DNA of 64,000 nucleotides from positions 248,001-312,000 of the forward strand of contig CAJIZV010000002.1 in the NCBI GenBank assembly GCA_905181935.1, in the 5' to 3' direction. Under the pieces are notes generated by a model. That model worked only from the letters and a program-made list of their open reading frames with translations. It had not been told where the DNA came from and did not search any database. How positions within the stretch are numbered: the first letter of the stretch is position 1; each line of letters starts with the position of its first letter. This document shows positions 36,496 to 45,714 of this stretch, piece by piece. A program made the position numbers and the translations under genes. This stretch comes from an uncultured Amylibacter sp. Lineage in GTDB: Bacteria > Pseudomonadota > Alphaproteobacteria > Rhodobacterales > Rhodobacteraceae.

Positions 36496-37423
36496 TTACG
36501 GCTGTGACAAAACAAAATCAGGCTGAATTCCTGATGTTATGATTGATGAATGAACATCATTGCCGGCAAAAAAACCATAGTTTGCAATTAATGCAGTTTT
36601 TATACCAGCGGCTTGTCCTCCCAAAATATCAGTATGGAGGGTATCTCCAACCATCACAGTACGTTCAAGGTCGAGACTATTAATTCGTGCAAAAGCCAAA
36701 TCAAAGATGTTTTTAAAAGGTTTACCAAAGAATTGTAATTTTATGCCTGTCTTATCTGCTAGGCGGTGTGCATAATGACCAGGCTCTACAGAAAATCCTG
36801 TCTCGCGAGGTGCTACAATATCAGGATTACCAACGTATACTGGACGTGGCTTTTTCTTAAGGCTGTCCTCTAGTAACAATTGGCGCGATTCAGTCCAAAC
36901 AGCACTACCCAAAAGAACAAAAGTCTCAACTTCATCGTAATCTGCAGCATTATCAGTAAGATAGATCATATCAAATGACTCTATATCTCCACGCCCCAAA
37001 GTCTCTGTTGCCATAAGACCCCATTTCGATGGGGGAGCTATTATGAAGTGCATGTAAAATAGCTTTTCGACTGGTTATTACATCTTCAGGTGCAAAATTA
37101 TAACCAAGAGTTTTGTATTTTTGCATAAGCATTGCATGGGGGAATCCAGCTGCATTTGAAACAACCATTACGCGTTTGCCAGCCTTTTGCAGGCCAGCTA
37201 TTCGCTCAGGCACGCCTTTAATTGCTGTATCGCCAATATTAAGAACACCAAACGCATCTAATAAAAACACATCCATATGTTCTACTAGTGCATCAAGATT
37301 TGGCAGGTTTGTGTAAGATTTGTTTGACTTAGTTGATGGTAGCCGATGGCGTACGCGTTCATAACTTGCAAATGCTTCTTCAAAATTCAAATGATTGCGC
37401 CTCGTACTTTTGCTGATACCCAT
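36496..37423 (-). pseudogene. HAD-IIA (NagD-like) hydrolase gene interrupted by a frameshift
   Basis: Two overlapping frames together encode one HAD-superfamily class IIA phosphatase of about 308 residues, near the normal length. The first frame (37423 down to about 37035) holds motif I (LLDAFGVLN) and the cap start (VMVVSNAAGFP). The second (about 37030 down to 36496) continues KWGLMATETLGR and holds FFGKPF and motif III (VMVGDTLHTDILGGQAAG). The frames join cleanly if one C is removed from the C5 run read on the minus strand (G5 at 37031-37035), giving SSPSKWGLM. This is an assembly error, a recent mutation or programmed shifting. The start overlaps the phnE stop by up to 37 bases; a TTG nearer the stop is an alternative. 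Confidence 0.82.
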
Positions 37424-38202
37424 TCAGATATAATAACTGCAATTAAAATTACGAGAAGAATTAATGAAACCTGTGGCCAAGCTAAAACATTTAGTGATGA
37501 CGAAAGTTGTAATCCAATACCACCTGCTCCCACCAACCCTAATACCGTTGACTCGCGAATATTGATATCCCAGCGAAAGACTGCAATTCCCGCAAATGCA
37601 GGCAGTATCTGTGGAACAATTCCATATGCCATAACCTGCCAACGTGAAGCACCAGTCGCTGTTATAGCTTCTACCTGAGTTTGATCAATTTCTTCAATAG
37701 CTTCATATAAAAGTTTAGCGCAAAAACCTATAGAGCGAATGGCAATGGCAATAACTCCCGCAAAAACACCAGGGCCAATAATGGCTATTAATAATAGTGC
37801 CCATATCAACGAATTTATCGAACGAGATGAAACAATAATGAGAAGCGCGATGGGGCGTACAAAAAACTTTGATGGAGTTGTGTTATGTGCGGCTAGAAAA
37901 GCAATTGGTACAGCCAATATTAATGAAAATATTGTACCTAGTGTCGCTATATTTAGAGTATCCCAAATTGGTTCACCTAATTGTGCTATATATTCCCAGC
38001 GTGGTGGGGTTGCACGTGTCCAAATATCATCTGCGATACGTGGGGCATCCCAAACAAAAAACCATGTCGTTGAATTAGATATTTTTTGCCAACAATATGC
38101 AAATATTGCTACACCAATTAGCCATATTATCCAATGTGAAATACTTTCACGACCAGTATTTCTTTGCCATACTTGTTTACCTTGAAGATCCTGAACTGGC
38201 AT
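37387..38202 (-). CDS. phnE: Phosphonate-type ABC transporter permease (second PhnE)
   Basis: Inner-membrane permease, 271 residues. One helix lies at 25-43, and then about five more from residue 85 on. The permease loop EAITATGASRWQVMAYGIVPQ and the family motif [20 protein letters not shown] are clear. It is coupled to the preceding phnE by a shared base at 38202 and overlaps the HAD hydrolase start. Two PhnE subunits in tandem are common in marine alphaproteobacteria. Confidence 0.92.
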   Translation of the reverse strand: MPVQDLQGKQVWQRNTGRESISHWIIWLIGVAIFAYCWQKISNSTTWFFVWDAPRIADDIWTRATPPRWEYIAQLGEPIWDTLNIATLGTIFSLILAVPIAFLAAHNTTPSKFFVRPIALLIIVSSRSINSLIWALLLIAIIGPGVFAGVIAIAIRSIGFCAKLLYEAIEEIDQTQVEAITATGASRWQVMAYGIVPQILPAFAGIAVFRWDINIRESTVLGLVGAGGIGLQLSSSLNVLAWPQVSLILLVILIAVIISEWVSAKVRGAII

Positions 38203-39011
38203 TATTGCACACGCGCCCTAATCACGCCGGACATATATTCTAAAGCCATGACGATCATTATAATAATTAATAAAATAGCAGCTGCAGTATCATACTCATA
38301 ACGGTCAAAGGCAGTATTTAGTGTAGCCCCTATACCTCCTGCTCCAACCAACCCAAGGATAGCACTTTCACGAAAATTTATATCAAGACGATAAATACTT
38401 AATCCAATAAGGCGAGGCATTACTTGTGGTTGCACTCCGTAGTTGATCCATTGCGTCCACTTCGCACCGGAAGCCTCAATGGCTTCAGCCTGTACTTTAT
38501 CCATACTTTCAATGTCTTCTGCCAACAATTTAGATAGGAAACCTATGGTGGCAAAGCTTAGAGTAAGGAATCCAGCTAGTGGACCAAAGCCAAAGATAGC
38601 TACTAAAAGAATAGCTACGATTATTTCTTGAAGTGCGCGACTGATTGCAATTATTGAGCGACATATTAGGTAAACAGGTAAGGGGGCAATATTGCGTGCC
38701 GCTCCTAGAGCAATAGGAATGGAAATTGCAATACCTACTACTGATGACGTAATTGTCATAATTATACTCTCGAACATTCCTTCATAAATATCAGATGAGC
38801 GAGTGGTAAAGTCAGGATTGGTAAATGCCAAAACGAATTTTTTACCACGTTCTAATCCCTCATAAACACGAGACCAGTTAACATCTATGGTTGCATAAGC
38901 AGCTAGTAGATAAGTAAGAAAAAATATTATTAACGTCCATCTTAACCACGGTCGTTTGATGAACGAAGGTTTGCGCCAAGGTTTACTTATAAAGCTGTCT
39001 ATTTCGCTCAT
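38202..39011 (-). CDS. phnE: Phosphonate-type ABC transporter permease (first PhnE)
   Basis: 269 residues, N-terminal cytoplasmic segment with [16 protein letters not shown], first helix about 28-44, further helices from about 85. It has the permease loop [21 protein letters not shown] and [20 protein letters not shown], parallel to those of its partner. It starts within the last four bases of phnC (ATGA overlap) and shares one base with the next phnE. Confidence 0.92.
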   Translation of the reverse strand: MSEIDSFISKPWRKPSFIKRPWLRWTLIIFFLTYLLAAYATIDVNWSRVYEGLERGKKFVLAFTNPDFTTRSSDIYEGMFESIIMTITSSVVGIAISIPIALGAARNIAPLPVYLICRSIIAISRALQEIIVAILLVAIFGFGPLAGFLTLSFATIGFLSKLLAEDIESMDKVQAEAIEASGAKWTQWINYGVQPQVMPRLIGLSIYRLDINFRESAILGLVGAGGIGATLNTAFDRYEYDTAAAILLIIIMIVMALEYMSGVIRARVQ

Positions 39012-39802
39012 TTGGTAACCATTATATCACTGTCGTCATCAACAGATTCAATAGTAGCTTCCCAATCTTCTTCACCATAAATAGTAGTTAATACTTCAGG
39101 TGTTAAGCCCTCAGGAGGCCCATCAAATTCAATGGCACCAAATCTTAAGCCAATAACTCGTTGCACAAACATTTGTGCCAAGGCAACGTCGTGGATGTTA
39201 ATTATTGCAGCGAGACCACGCTCTTTGCACAATTCACAAATTAAGCGCATGATTTGGCGAGATGTTTTTGGGTCAAGCGATGCTGTCGGTTCATCAACTA
39301 GCAACAATGCTGGGTTTTGAATAAGTGCACGGCAGATTCCAACACGCTGCCGTTGACCACCAGACAATTCATCCGCACGTTTGTCGGCCATGTGTGCAAG
39401 GCCTACTCTTTCAAGCAAGCGGAATGCTTCATCTACATCTGATTGCGGGAAACGTCTTAAAAAGCTTCGCCAGAAACCAACATAGCCTAAGCGACCAGAT
39501 AAAACATTTTCCATAACGCTTAATCTTTCAACTAATGCATATTCCTGAAAAATCATTCCCATTCGGCGGCGTTCACGCCGCAAATTATTTGATGACAAGC
39601 TAGTTAATTCAACTTCGCCTAGGTAAACTTTACCTGAAGTGGGCTCGACAAGTCTATTTATGCAACGAATAAGTGTAGATTTACCAGCTCCAGATGGCCC
39701 AATTAGAGCTAAAACTTGGCCTTCCGGTACTAATAGCTGAACTGATTTTAAAGCCTGGTCGCCAGTTTTATAAGTTTTTTCAAGTTTCTCAAGCCGCAGC
39801 AT
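39008..39802 (-). CDS. phnC: Phosphonate-type ABC transporter ATPase PhnC
   Basis: 264-residue ATPase: Walker [11 protein letters not shown]-loop [15 protein letters not shown] (PhnC style), signature [15 protein letters not shown], Walker [13 protein letters not shown] and H-loop [10 protein letters not shown]. Part of phnD-phnC-phnE-phnE, importing phosphonates, phosphite or related compounds. It lies 95 bp after phnD, with a terminator-like hairpin in that gap. Confidence 0.93.
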   Translation of the reverse strand: MLRLEKLEKTYKTGDQALKSVQLLVPEGQVLALIGPSGAGKSTLIRCINRLVEPTSGKVYLGEVELTSLSSNNLRRERRRMGMIFQEYALVERLSVMENVLSGRLGYVGFWRSFLRRFPQSDVDEAFRLLERVGLAHMADKRADELSGGQRQRVGICRALIQNPALLLVDEPTASLDPKTSRQIMRLICELCKERGLAAIINIHDVALAQMFVQRVIGLRFGAIEFDGPPEGLTPEVLTTIYGEEDWEATIESVDDDSDIMVTK

Positions 39803-39829
39803 TAAGTATTCCTATTCTAAATTTTGATT

Positions 39830-39858
39830 AAAAAGGCGAATTAGAGATCCGCCTTTTT
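39830..39858 (-). terminator. Terminator-like hairpin between phnD and phnC
   Basis: Read on the minus strand: AAAAAGGCG, 11-base loop, CGCCTTTTT. A perfect 9-bp stem whose 3' arm ends in five T. It would separate high phnD expression from the ATPase and permease genes. The arms are symmetrical, so it could also act on the other strand. Confidence 0.8.
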
Positions 39859-39863
39859 AGTAT

Positions 39864-39920
39864 TTATTTGCAAACGTAACTTACGTTTTTTTAATGTTTA
39901 TTCGCAAGCGTAGCTTACGC
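39864..39920. repeat. Tandem duplicate of the phnD 3' end
   Basis: The last 23 bases of phnD, including its TAA (39898-39920), recur 34 bp further downstream (39864-39886) with 19 of 23 bases identical. The downstream copy would read NVSYVCK-stop, against GVSYACE-stop in the gene, but in another frame relative to phnD. All four differences are transitions towards A or T in the untranslated copy. That copy also forms the palindrome AAACGTAACTTACGTTT (39872-39888). Confidence 0.7.
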
Positions 39921-40872
39921 CATTTGCAGTATCTATTTTTCGAATAACATCCCAGAATTTCTTGTATGTCATTGGAAGGAACTGACCTTCATTAGACTTT
40001 TCAAATTCTTCTTGAAGGGATGTACCTTCCCACTCAAAGTTAAAAAATGCATTACGTATTTTTTCTTTCAAATCAGGCGCCAGATTATGCGCAGTACCAA
40101 AACCCGTAGTGGGGAAGGTCTGTGATTTGTAGATTACCTTTACATCTTCAGCTTTGATCACGTCGCGGCTAATCATGCGCGCTTTAACTGAGTTAGCGAT
40201 AGAAGCTGCCATGTAATCTTTGTTGGCTACACCTAGAATTGAATTATCGTGCTTACCAGAGTAAACTGGCTCAAAATCACGGTCAGGCAACATGTCGAAG
40301 TCACCTTTAAGTATGGCACTTGGAGCTTTAAAACCCGAGTTTGATGTTGGTGAAGTAAAGGCTAGTTGTTTGCCTCTAATGTCTTCGACTTTATTAATGC
40401 CCGAACCGGGATAAGTAATGATTTCCATTTCATAACCAAAATTGCCATCCTTAGATGCCATAATTGTAAACGGGTTAAAGCCCGCACAGTTTACAGCTAA
40501 AGGATTTGAGCCGGTATTAAAGCCAGCAATGTGTAGGCGACCTGAACGCATAGCTTCAATTTGAGCAGCGTTGCTTTGAACTGGAAAAAACATAACTGAC
40601 TTGCCAGTTTCTGATTCGAGATGTGTTAAAAAATCTGACCAAGCTGCTTTATAAACAGCTGGATCTTCAACTGGTGTATATGCAAATATCAGTGTATCAG
40701 GATTAGCTTGGTCTGATGGATCTGTAGGTGTGTCGGCAATTAAATCACCGTTCACGTCACAGAAACGTTTGTCGAGATCGCCACGAGGGCAATCTTGGGA
40801 CGCAACTGGACCTGCAAGTGAAAGAGCAAAAGTCAAAGCTACGCCAGATAAAAGTGAGTTCATTAATTTCAT
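39898..40872 (-). CDS. phnD: Phosphonate/phosphite-type periplasmic binding protein PhnD
   Basis: Binding protein of 324 residues with signal peptide (MKLMNSLLSGVALTFALSLAGPVASQ). The mature N-terminus has an unusual CPRGDLDKRFCDVNGDLIAD segment, with two cysteines that may form a disulfide, ahead of the PhnD core. The core contains LIFAYTPVEDPAVYKAAWSD, LHIAGFNTGSNP and FTSPTSNSGFKAPSA (anion-binding serine/threonine loop). The ribosome-binding site AAGGAGGA is nearly ideal. First gene of phnDCEE-HAD. Ligand could be a phosphonate, phosphite or a phosphate ester; sequence alone does not decide. Confidence 0.9.
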   Translation of the reverse strand: MKLMNSLLSGVALTFALSLAGPVASQDCPRGDLDKRFCDVNGDLIADTPTDPSDQANPDTLIFAYTPVEDPAVYKAAWSDFLTHLESETGKSVMFFPVQSNAAQIEAMRSGRLHIAGFNTGSNPLAVNCAGFNPFTIMASKDGNFGYEMEIITYPGSGINKVEDIRGKQLAFTSPTSNSGFKAPSAILKGDFDMLPDRDFEPVYSGKHDNSILGVANKDYMAASIANSVKARMISRDVIKAEDVKVIYKSQTFPTTGFGTAHNLAPDLKEKIRNAFFNFEWEGTSLQEEFEKSNEGQFLPMTYKKFWDVIRKIDTANGVSYACE

Positions 40873-41014
40873 AAAAGTATCCTCCTTGAAACATGAAGCT
40901 ACCTTTTAAAAAATAAATAGCAAGAACGAATGTTCGAAATCTTTCGTTAATAAGTTTTTTTATTAAAAATATTAGCAAATACTTATTTTTTTAAATTTTT
41001 ATAACAAAAATTAA

Positions 41015-41671
41015 TTAAGAAATTTGTATACCGTGAGCTTTCCAATCATGAAAAGTATCGCTCTCAGACAGGTCTGGCAAAGGTTCATTTAAGTATCCTT
41101 TCGAAAATAGACGAAAGGGAACTGTTGCGTTTAGTGCAGTGTAAAAATCAATGGAACTGTCTCCAACATAAAGTGCTTGTGACTCTTGAGCACCTAGTTT
41201 TTTGATACAGTTTAATAATGGTGTTGGGTTTGGTTTTTTAGCTTGGCCATTTTCTGCACCAGCTATAATATTGAAAAAACGTGTCAAATCTAATCTATCA
41301 CAAATTTCTTGTGCTGGTTTTGTAGGTTTATTAGTACAAATACCAAGTGGGATTCCTGCATTTTGAAAAAATTGAAGGGCAGAAACAACATTGGGGTAGG
41401 GGCGGGTTAATGTCGTCATATTTTCGCTATAAAATGCCATAAAAGAGACTAACGCTTTTTGTTTGAGCAATGTATTATATCCACCACTTTCTCTCAGGCT
41501 TCGTTCAACCAATTTATCTACGCCATCACCAATAAATGAAATTACAGTATCTATGCAAAGTGGTGCACGCTTTAATTCATCAAGCATGGCATTTATTGCT
41601 GAATGTAGGTCAGGAGCACTGTGAATTAGTGTCCCATCTAAATCAAATATGATCACTTTTGGATTTGTCAT
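41015..41671 (-). CDS. gph: Phosphoglycolate phosphatase-like HAD hydrolase
   Basis: HAD subfamily IA phosphatase, 218 residues. Motif I is IIFDLDGTLIHSAPDL, followed by the helical cap (about 18-85), motif II GICTNKPTKPA, and motif III KKPNPTPLLNC with YVGDSSIDFYTA. This pattern (DGTLIHSAPD, GDG/VGDS) is that of Gph, which removes 2-phosphoglycolate formed during DNA repair or by Rubisco. It stands alone between phnD and sufS. Related HAD phosphatases with other substrates cannot be excluded. Confidence 0.85.
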   Translation of the reverse strand: MTNPKVIIFDLDGTLIHSAPDLHSAINAMLDELKRAPLCIDTVISFIGDGVDKLVERSLRESGGYNTLLKQKALVSFMAFYSENMTTLTRPYPNVVSALQFFQNAGIPLGICTNKPTKPAQEICDRLDLTRFFNIIAGAENGQAKKPNPTPLLNCIKKLGAQESQALYVGDSSIDFYTALNATVPFRLFSKGYLNEPLPDLSESDTFHDWKAHGIQIS

Positions 41672-41970
41672 TAAATTCTTATATCAAATCATTAGTTGAT
41701 AGGTAAAGTACTAATCTTTTTTTAATAAAATAACGTAGTAATAATTAATCTTCTCTAAAATTTTTTAATTCGTCGTTTTAGGACTTATGTTGGATATACA
41801 AAAGTTAAGATATTAGTAACCCCAATGGATTCTTTTTAGCTATGGAAATTTTTTTAAGTGCAAGAACTTTATTGTATGCTGGATATAACAGGGATAAATT
41901 ACATATATGAAACGAATGTCTGGTAATATATATTATGTTAACTTTTAGATACTGGTAAATATAATATGCC
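41672..41970 (-). other. AT-rich gap between sufS and gph
   Basis: 299 bases, strongly AT-rich, with no gene or named site. It must hold the end of the suf transcript and the gph promoter. TATCAA-N8-TTGATA near 41684-41703 is a weak inverted repeat. In many relatives suf operons continue after sufS with sufT- or sufA-like genes; nothing of the kind is left here. Confidence 0.45.
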
Positions 41971-43191
41971 TTAAGAAAGTATTTCATAACAAAAGCTTAA
42001 AGCATCAACCAATTTATCAATTTCTTCTGTAGTATTGTACATTGCCAAAGAAGCTCGTGCAGTTGAGGAAACTCCAAGATGCTTCATCAAAGGTTGTGCA
42101 CAATGATGACCAGCTCTAACGGCTATGCCACGTTGATCTATGATTGTAGAAATATCATGTGGATGGCCGGCACCTTCTAAAGTAAAAGAAAAAATTGCAC
42201 CTTTAGTGGATGTATTTCCGTAAACTTTTAACCAATTCAAATTCGAGAGCTTTTCAACTGCGTAATTGCGTAAGTTAGTCTCGTGATCTGCAATGTTTTT
42301 TAATCCAACACTTTGCATATAATCAATAGCCGCTCCCAAGCCGATCATTTGTACAATACCTGGAGTTCCAGCTTCAAATTTAAATGGCGATACATTATAT
42401 GAAACAAAATCGCGCTCCACGATTTTAATCATATCGCCACCACCCATGAAATGTTGCATTTCATCTTGGCGGTCTTTGCGGATGTAAATAGCGCCTGATG
42501 ACGATGGACCATATAGCTTATGTCCAGTTATAACAAAAAAATCACAACCCATATCTGATACATTTATAGGCATATGGACACTAGATTGTGATCCATCTAC
42601 CAATACAGCAACGCCTTTTTTACGTGCTTCTGTACATATGGCTTTTACATCAACTACTGTTCCTAAAACATTAGACATTTGCGTAATGGCAATCAATTTT
42701 GTTTTTGTCGTTATTGCATCAATAACAGCCTGAGCATCTAAGGCTCCATCTGCATCAGTTTCAATCCACTTTATAATTATTCCTTGTCGTTCACGTAGAA
42801 AGTGCCAAGGAATAATATTGGCATGGTGTTCCATTATAGAAAGAATAATTTCATCACCTGCCTGCAAATTTGGTGATGCCCAGGCATAAGATATCATATT
42901 AATGCCCTCTGTTGCTCCAGAGTTAAAAATAATTTCTTCTGGATACTCCGCCCCAAGAAAATTTTGAATCTTTCCACGTACGGCTTCATAGTTATCTGTT
43001 GATATATTCGAAAGCGTATGTAAGCCCCTGTGAACATTTGAATATTCTTCAGAATATGCTTTTGTTATCGCATCTATAACTGCATTAGGTTTTTGTGCAG
43101 ATGACCCGTTATCCAAGTAAACTAATTGCTTATTATTTACAGTGCGTGACAATATTGGAAAGTCTTTACGGATTTCGTTTACATCATACAT
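41971..43191 (-). CDS. sufS: Cysteine desulfurase SufS
   Basis: PLP-dependent group II cysteine desulfurase (406 residues) that supplies sulfane sulfur for Fe-S assembly. It shows EHHANIIPWH, the PLP-binding Lys225 in ITGHKLYGPS and the catalytic Cys364 in RAGHHCAQP. SufE or SufU, which normally receives the sulfur, is not encoded in this window. Last gene of the suf operon, overlapping the membrane-protein gene by eight bases. Confidence 0.96.
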   Translation of the reverse strand: MYDVNEIRKDFPILSRTVNNKQLVYLDNGSSAQKPNAVIDAITKAYSEEYSNVHRGLHTLSNISTDNYEAVRGKIQNFLGAEYPEEIIFNSGATEGINMISYAWASPNLQAGDEIILSIMEHHANIIPWHFLRERQGIIIKWIETDADGALDAQAVIDAITTKTKLIAITQMSNVLGTVVDVKAICTEARKKGVAVLVDGSQSSVHMPINVSDMGCDFFVITGHKLYGPSSSGAIYIRKDRQDEMQHFMGGGDMIKIVERDFVSYNVSPFKFEAGTPGIVQMIGLGAAIDYMQSVGLKNIADHETNLRNYAVEKLSNLNWLKVYGNTSTKGAIFSFTLEGAGHPHDISTIIDQRGIAVRAGHHCAQPLMKHLGVSSTARASLAMYNTTEEIDKLVDALSFCYEILS

Positions 43192-43663
43192 TATTAAATT
43201 CCAATTCTTTTAAGTTCGAAGTCCACTGCCAAATAAATATAAAAGTAGTTAAAATAGCTAAAGATATTTTAACTACGGGGAAATAAATTGATAATACTGA
43301 AGATGCTAATATTATAGGAGAAGTGACCACTGCTGCCCAAAATAAAGCACGCCTTGTCCCTACATAATCGCCCTGCCCTCCAAATTTAGCTAAAATTATA
43401 TGAGACAAAGCCGCTATGCCATACATTAACAATGGCATCATAAATACTGATGCTATAAATTGGGCTGCTGCCAAGGCGGATAGACTATCATTCATTATAT
43501 ATGCGCGTTTTGCAATTTCAGGTAATAAAGAAAGGAAACTAAGCAAGCCAAATAGCAAAGCAAAAAACAATGTTTGCTCTTCCCTTATGCCATCTTCTAT
43601 TTGTCGACGCATTTCCAACTTTGGAGTTCTATAAGAAGCATTAATCTCAGATATTAAGGTCAT
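43184..43663 (-). CDS. YIP1-like membrane protein within the suf operon
   Basis: Predicted membrane protein of about 159 residues with four or five hydrophobic segments (about 30-50, 60-85, 95-110, 115-140). Weak resemblance to the YIP1 family; function unknown. It lies between sufD and sufS and overlaps the sufS start by eight bases. I start it at the ATG at 43663, just after the sufD stop; an ATG at 43687 that overlaps sufD is the alternative. Its fixed place suggests a link to Fe-S assembly, but nothing in the sequence proves one. Confidence 0.75.
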   Translation of the reverse strand: MTLISEINASYRTPKLEMRRQIEDGIREEQTLFFALLFGLLSFLSLLPEIAKRAYIMNDSLSALAAAQFIASVFMMPLLMYGIAALSHIILAKFGGQGDYVGTRRALFWAAVVTSPIILASSVLSIYFPVVKISLAILTTFIFIWQWTSNLKELEFNNV

Positions 43664-43668
43664 TAAGC

Positions 43669-44952
43669 TTATCCGTGCTCCATCCATGCAGTCAGCCGGT
43701 CTCTAATATCATTCGCTAAATCATTATTATCAATTTCTTCAATAGCTTCAGCAAGGAATGCAAGTACTAACATGTCTTGTGCTTGCTTACGTGGAACACC
43801 ACGAGAAGCTAGATAAAATAATGCATCTTCATCTATAGCTCCAACCGTCGAACCGTGAGAGCATGCCACATCATCAGCATATATTTCCAGTTCAGGTTTC
43901 GCTAAAAAATTAGAATTTTCATCTAACAATAAACCTTGAGATATTTGGTATCCGTCAGTTTTTTGTGCATCTGCTTTAACTAAGATTTTACCTTGGAAAA
44001 CTCCTGTGGCACCATTACGTAAGACTTTTTTGAAGACTTGGCGGCTTTCGCAATTAATTGAGTCATGTGTAACAAAAACGGTGTCATCATGATGAAAATT
44101 ATTACCGTCCCCTGCGCATGCTCCAGCAACTGTTGCTTTTGCATCATCACCAGTAAATTCTAAAACGGCATCATTTCTAGTTAATATTCCATTCATGGTC
44201 ATAGTAAAAGAACGAAAAATACTTCTATGTCCAAGGCGTCCAAACAAATGAGTTACAGTTTTACGTTCATGGTCGCGACCCTGTGTTCGAACATGGTGAA
44301 ATTCAGCATCATCAGATACATCAACTTCAATAACAGAATTAAAACGGGCGGCACCGGCACCACTTTCAAGCAGTGTGAATTCTGCACCTTCATCTATCTT
44401 AATAATATGATGAAGCATTACATCTGAAGTTTCAGAATTGTGAACATAGTTAATAGCTAAAGGTTTATCACATTTACTTGTAACGTGTATCACCAAACCG
44501 TGCCCTGCTACGGCTGTGTTTAAAGCTGCTAAGGGACGATGAACAGGGTTTTGACCATTACTTTCTAGCTTACCATATAAATCTTTAGCCCAGTGTATAT
44601 CTGTTGAGGTAACATCTGATAGCATTTCAATACTGGCACCAATTAAAGATAAATCATCCGATCTGTCTGTGTCAATGATACCATCTACAAAAACAATACG
44701 AATGCAGTCCACCAAATCAAACATTGGGCTTTCATCATTAGAAAACAATGCGGCAGGTTTTGTTGGAACAACTGTAAGTTCAGAAGGATCAGTATACCTC
44801 CAGTACTCATCGCGTTTATGGGGTGCGCCTTGTGCATTAAATGCAGTGATTGCATTTGTTCGTATATCATTAGCCCATTTAGCACCATATGGCATCGGGT
44901 AATTAGCAACTAAATTCGCTGCTCCTGATAATTTAGGATGAATTATAGCCAT
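43669..44952 (-). CDS. sufD: Fe-S cluster assembly scaffold subunit SufD
   Basis: 427-residue partner of SufB in the SufBC2D scaffold. It has the right-handed beta-helix core typical of the SUF system FeS assembly family, and the C-terminal signature DDVACSHGSTVGAIDEDALFYLASRGV with the conserved histidine. The N-terminal part (about 1-120) is helical and variable. It starts two bases after sufC. Confidence 0.94.
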   Translation of the reverse strand: MAIIHPKLSGAANLVANYPMPYGAKWANDIRTNAITAFNAQGAPHKRDEYWRYTDPSELTVVPTKPAALFSNDESPMFDLVDCIRIVFVDGIIDTDRSDDLSLIGASIEMLSDVTSTDIHWAKDLYGKLESNGQNPVHRPLAALNTAVAGHGLVIHVTSKCDKPLAINYVHNSETSDVMLHHIIKIDEGAEFTLLESGAGAARFNSVIEVDVSDDAEFHHVRTQGRDHERKTVTHLFGRLGHRSIFRSFTMTMNGILTRNDAVLEFTGDDAKATVAGACAGDGNNFHHDDTVFVTHDSINCESRQVFKKVLRNGATGVFQGKILVKADAQKTDGYQISQGLLLDENSNFLAKPELEIYADDVACSHGSTVGAIDEDALFYLASRGVPRKQAQDMLVLAFLAEAIEEIDNNDLANDIRDRLTAWMEHG

Positions 44953-44954
44953 AT

Positions 44955-45710
44955 TTAAGCAACCTCTGCCAAAATATCTGCATATCCATTTTCTTCAACC
45001 TCTAAAGCTAATTCTGGACCACCTGATTTGATAATACGACCATTTGCCATTATGTGTACAACATCAGGTTTTATATGATCTAAAAGTCTTTGATAGTGAG
45101 TAATTACCAAAAATGATCGCTTCCCATCACGAAGTGCATTAACGCCTTCCGCAACTAATTTCATTGCGTCAACGTCTAATCCAGAGTCTGTTTCGTCTAA
45201 AACGCACATTTTAGGTTCTAGCATTGCCATCTGTAAAATTTCATTTCGTTTTTTCTCACCACCAGAAAATCCAACATTTACTGGGCGCTTTAACATATCA
45301 GCATCAATTTTTAATGACTTAGCTTTTTCACGAACAATCTTAAGAAACTGGCCAGCAGATAGTTCGTCTTCACCACGTGCTTTTCGTTGTGCATTAACTG
45401 CTGTACGTAAAAATGTCATATTTCCAACACCTGGAATTTCTACAGGGTATTGGAATGCTAAAAATAAACCAGCAGCAGCACGCTCTTCGGGGTTCATATC
45501 CAACAAATCATTTCCATATAACTCAGCAGACCCAGCAGTGACTTTATATCCGGCCTTCCCTGCTAAAACGTATGAAGTAGTAGATTTTCCAGATCCATTT
45601 GGACCCATTATTGCATGGACTTCGCCTTCACCAATTTCTAAATCTATTCCTTTAAGAATTTGCTTATCTTCTTCTTCAAGTTCAACTTGTAAATTTTTAA
45701 TACTAAGCAT
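44955..45710 (-). CDS. sufC: Fe-S assembly ATPase SufC
   Basis: ABC-type ATPase of the SufBC2D complex, 251 residues. Walker A GPNGSGKST, FQYPVEIPGV (SufC-specific), signature FSGGEKKRNEILQ, Walker B CVLDETDSGLD (the SufC variant DETDSGLD) and H-loop VITHYQRLL are all present. Cytoplasmic; its ATP use drives rearrangement of SufB/SufD. It lies four bases after sufB. Confidence 0.97.
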   Translation of the reverse strand: MLSIKNLQVELEEEDKQILKGIDLEIGEGEVHAIMGPNGSGKSTTSYVLAGKAGYKVTAGSAELYGNDLLDMNPEERAAAGLFLAFQYPVEIPGVGNMTFLRTAVNAQRKARGEDELSAGQFLKIVREKAKSLKIDADMLKRPVNVGFSGGEKKRNEILQMAMLEPKMCVLDETDSGLDVDAMKLVAEGVNALRDGKRSFLVITHYQRLLDHIKPDVVHIMANGRIIKSGGPELALEVEENGYADILAEVA

Positions 45711-45714
45711 TTTT

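Noticed and set aside
37739..38185. 148-codon plus-strand frame
   Set aside because: Antisense to phnE; composition typical of a shadow frame.
40873..41014. Pho box upstream of phnD
   Set aside because: No pair of CTGTCAT-like 7-mers with 4-base spacing is present; AACGAA/TTCGTT near 40927-40950 is too weak to name.
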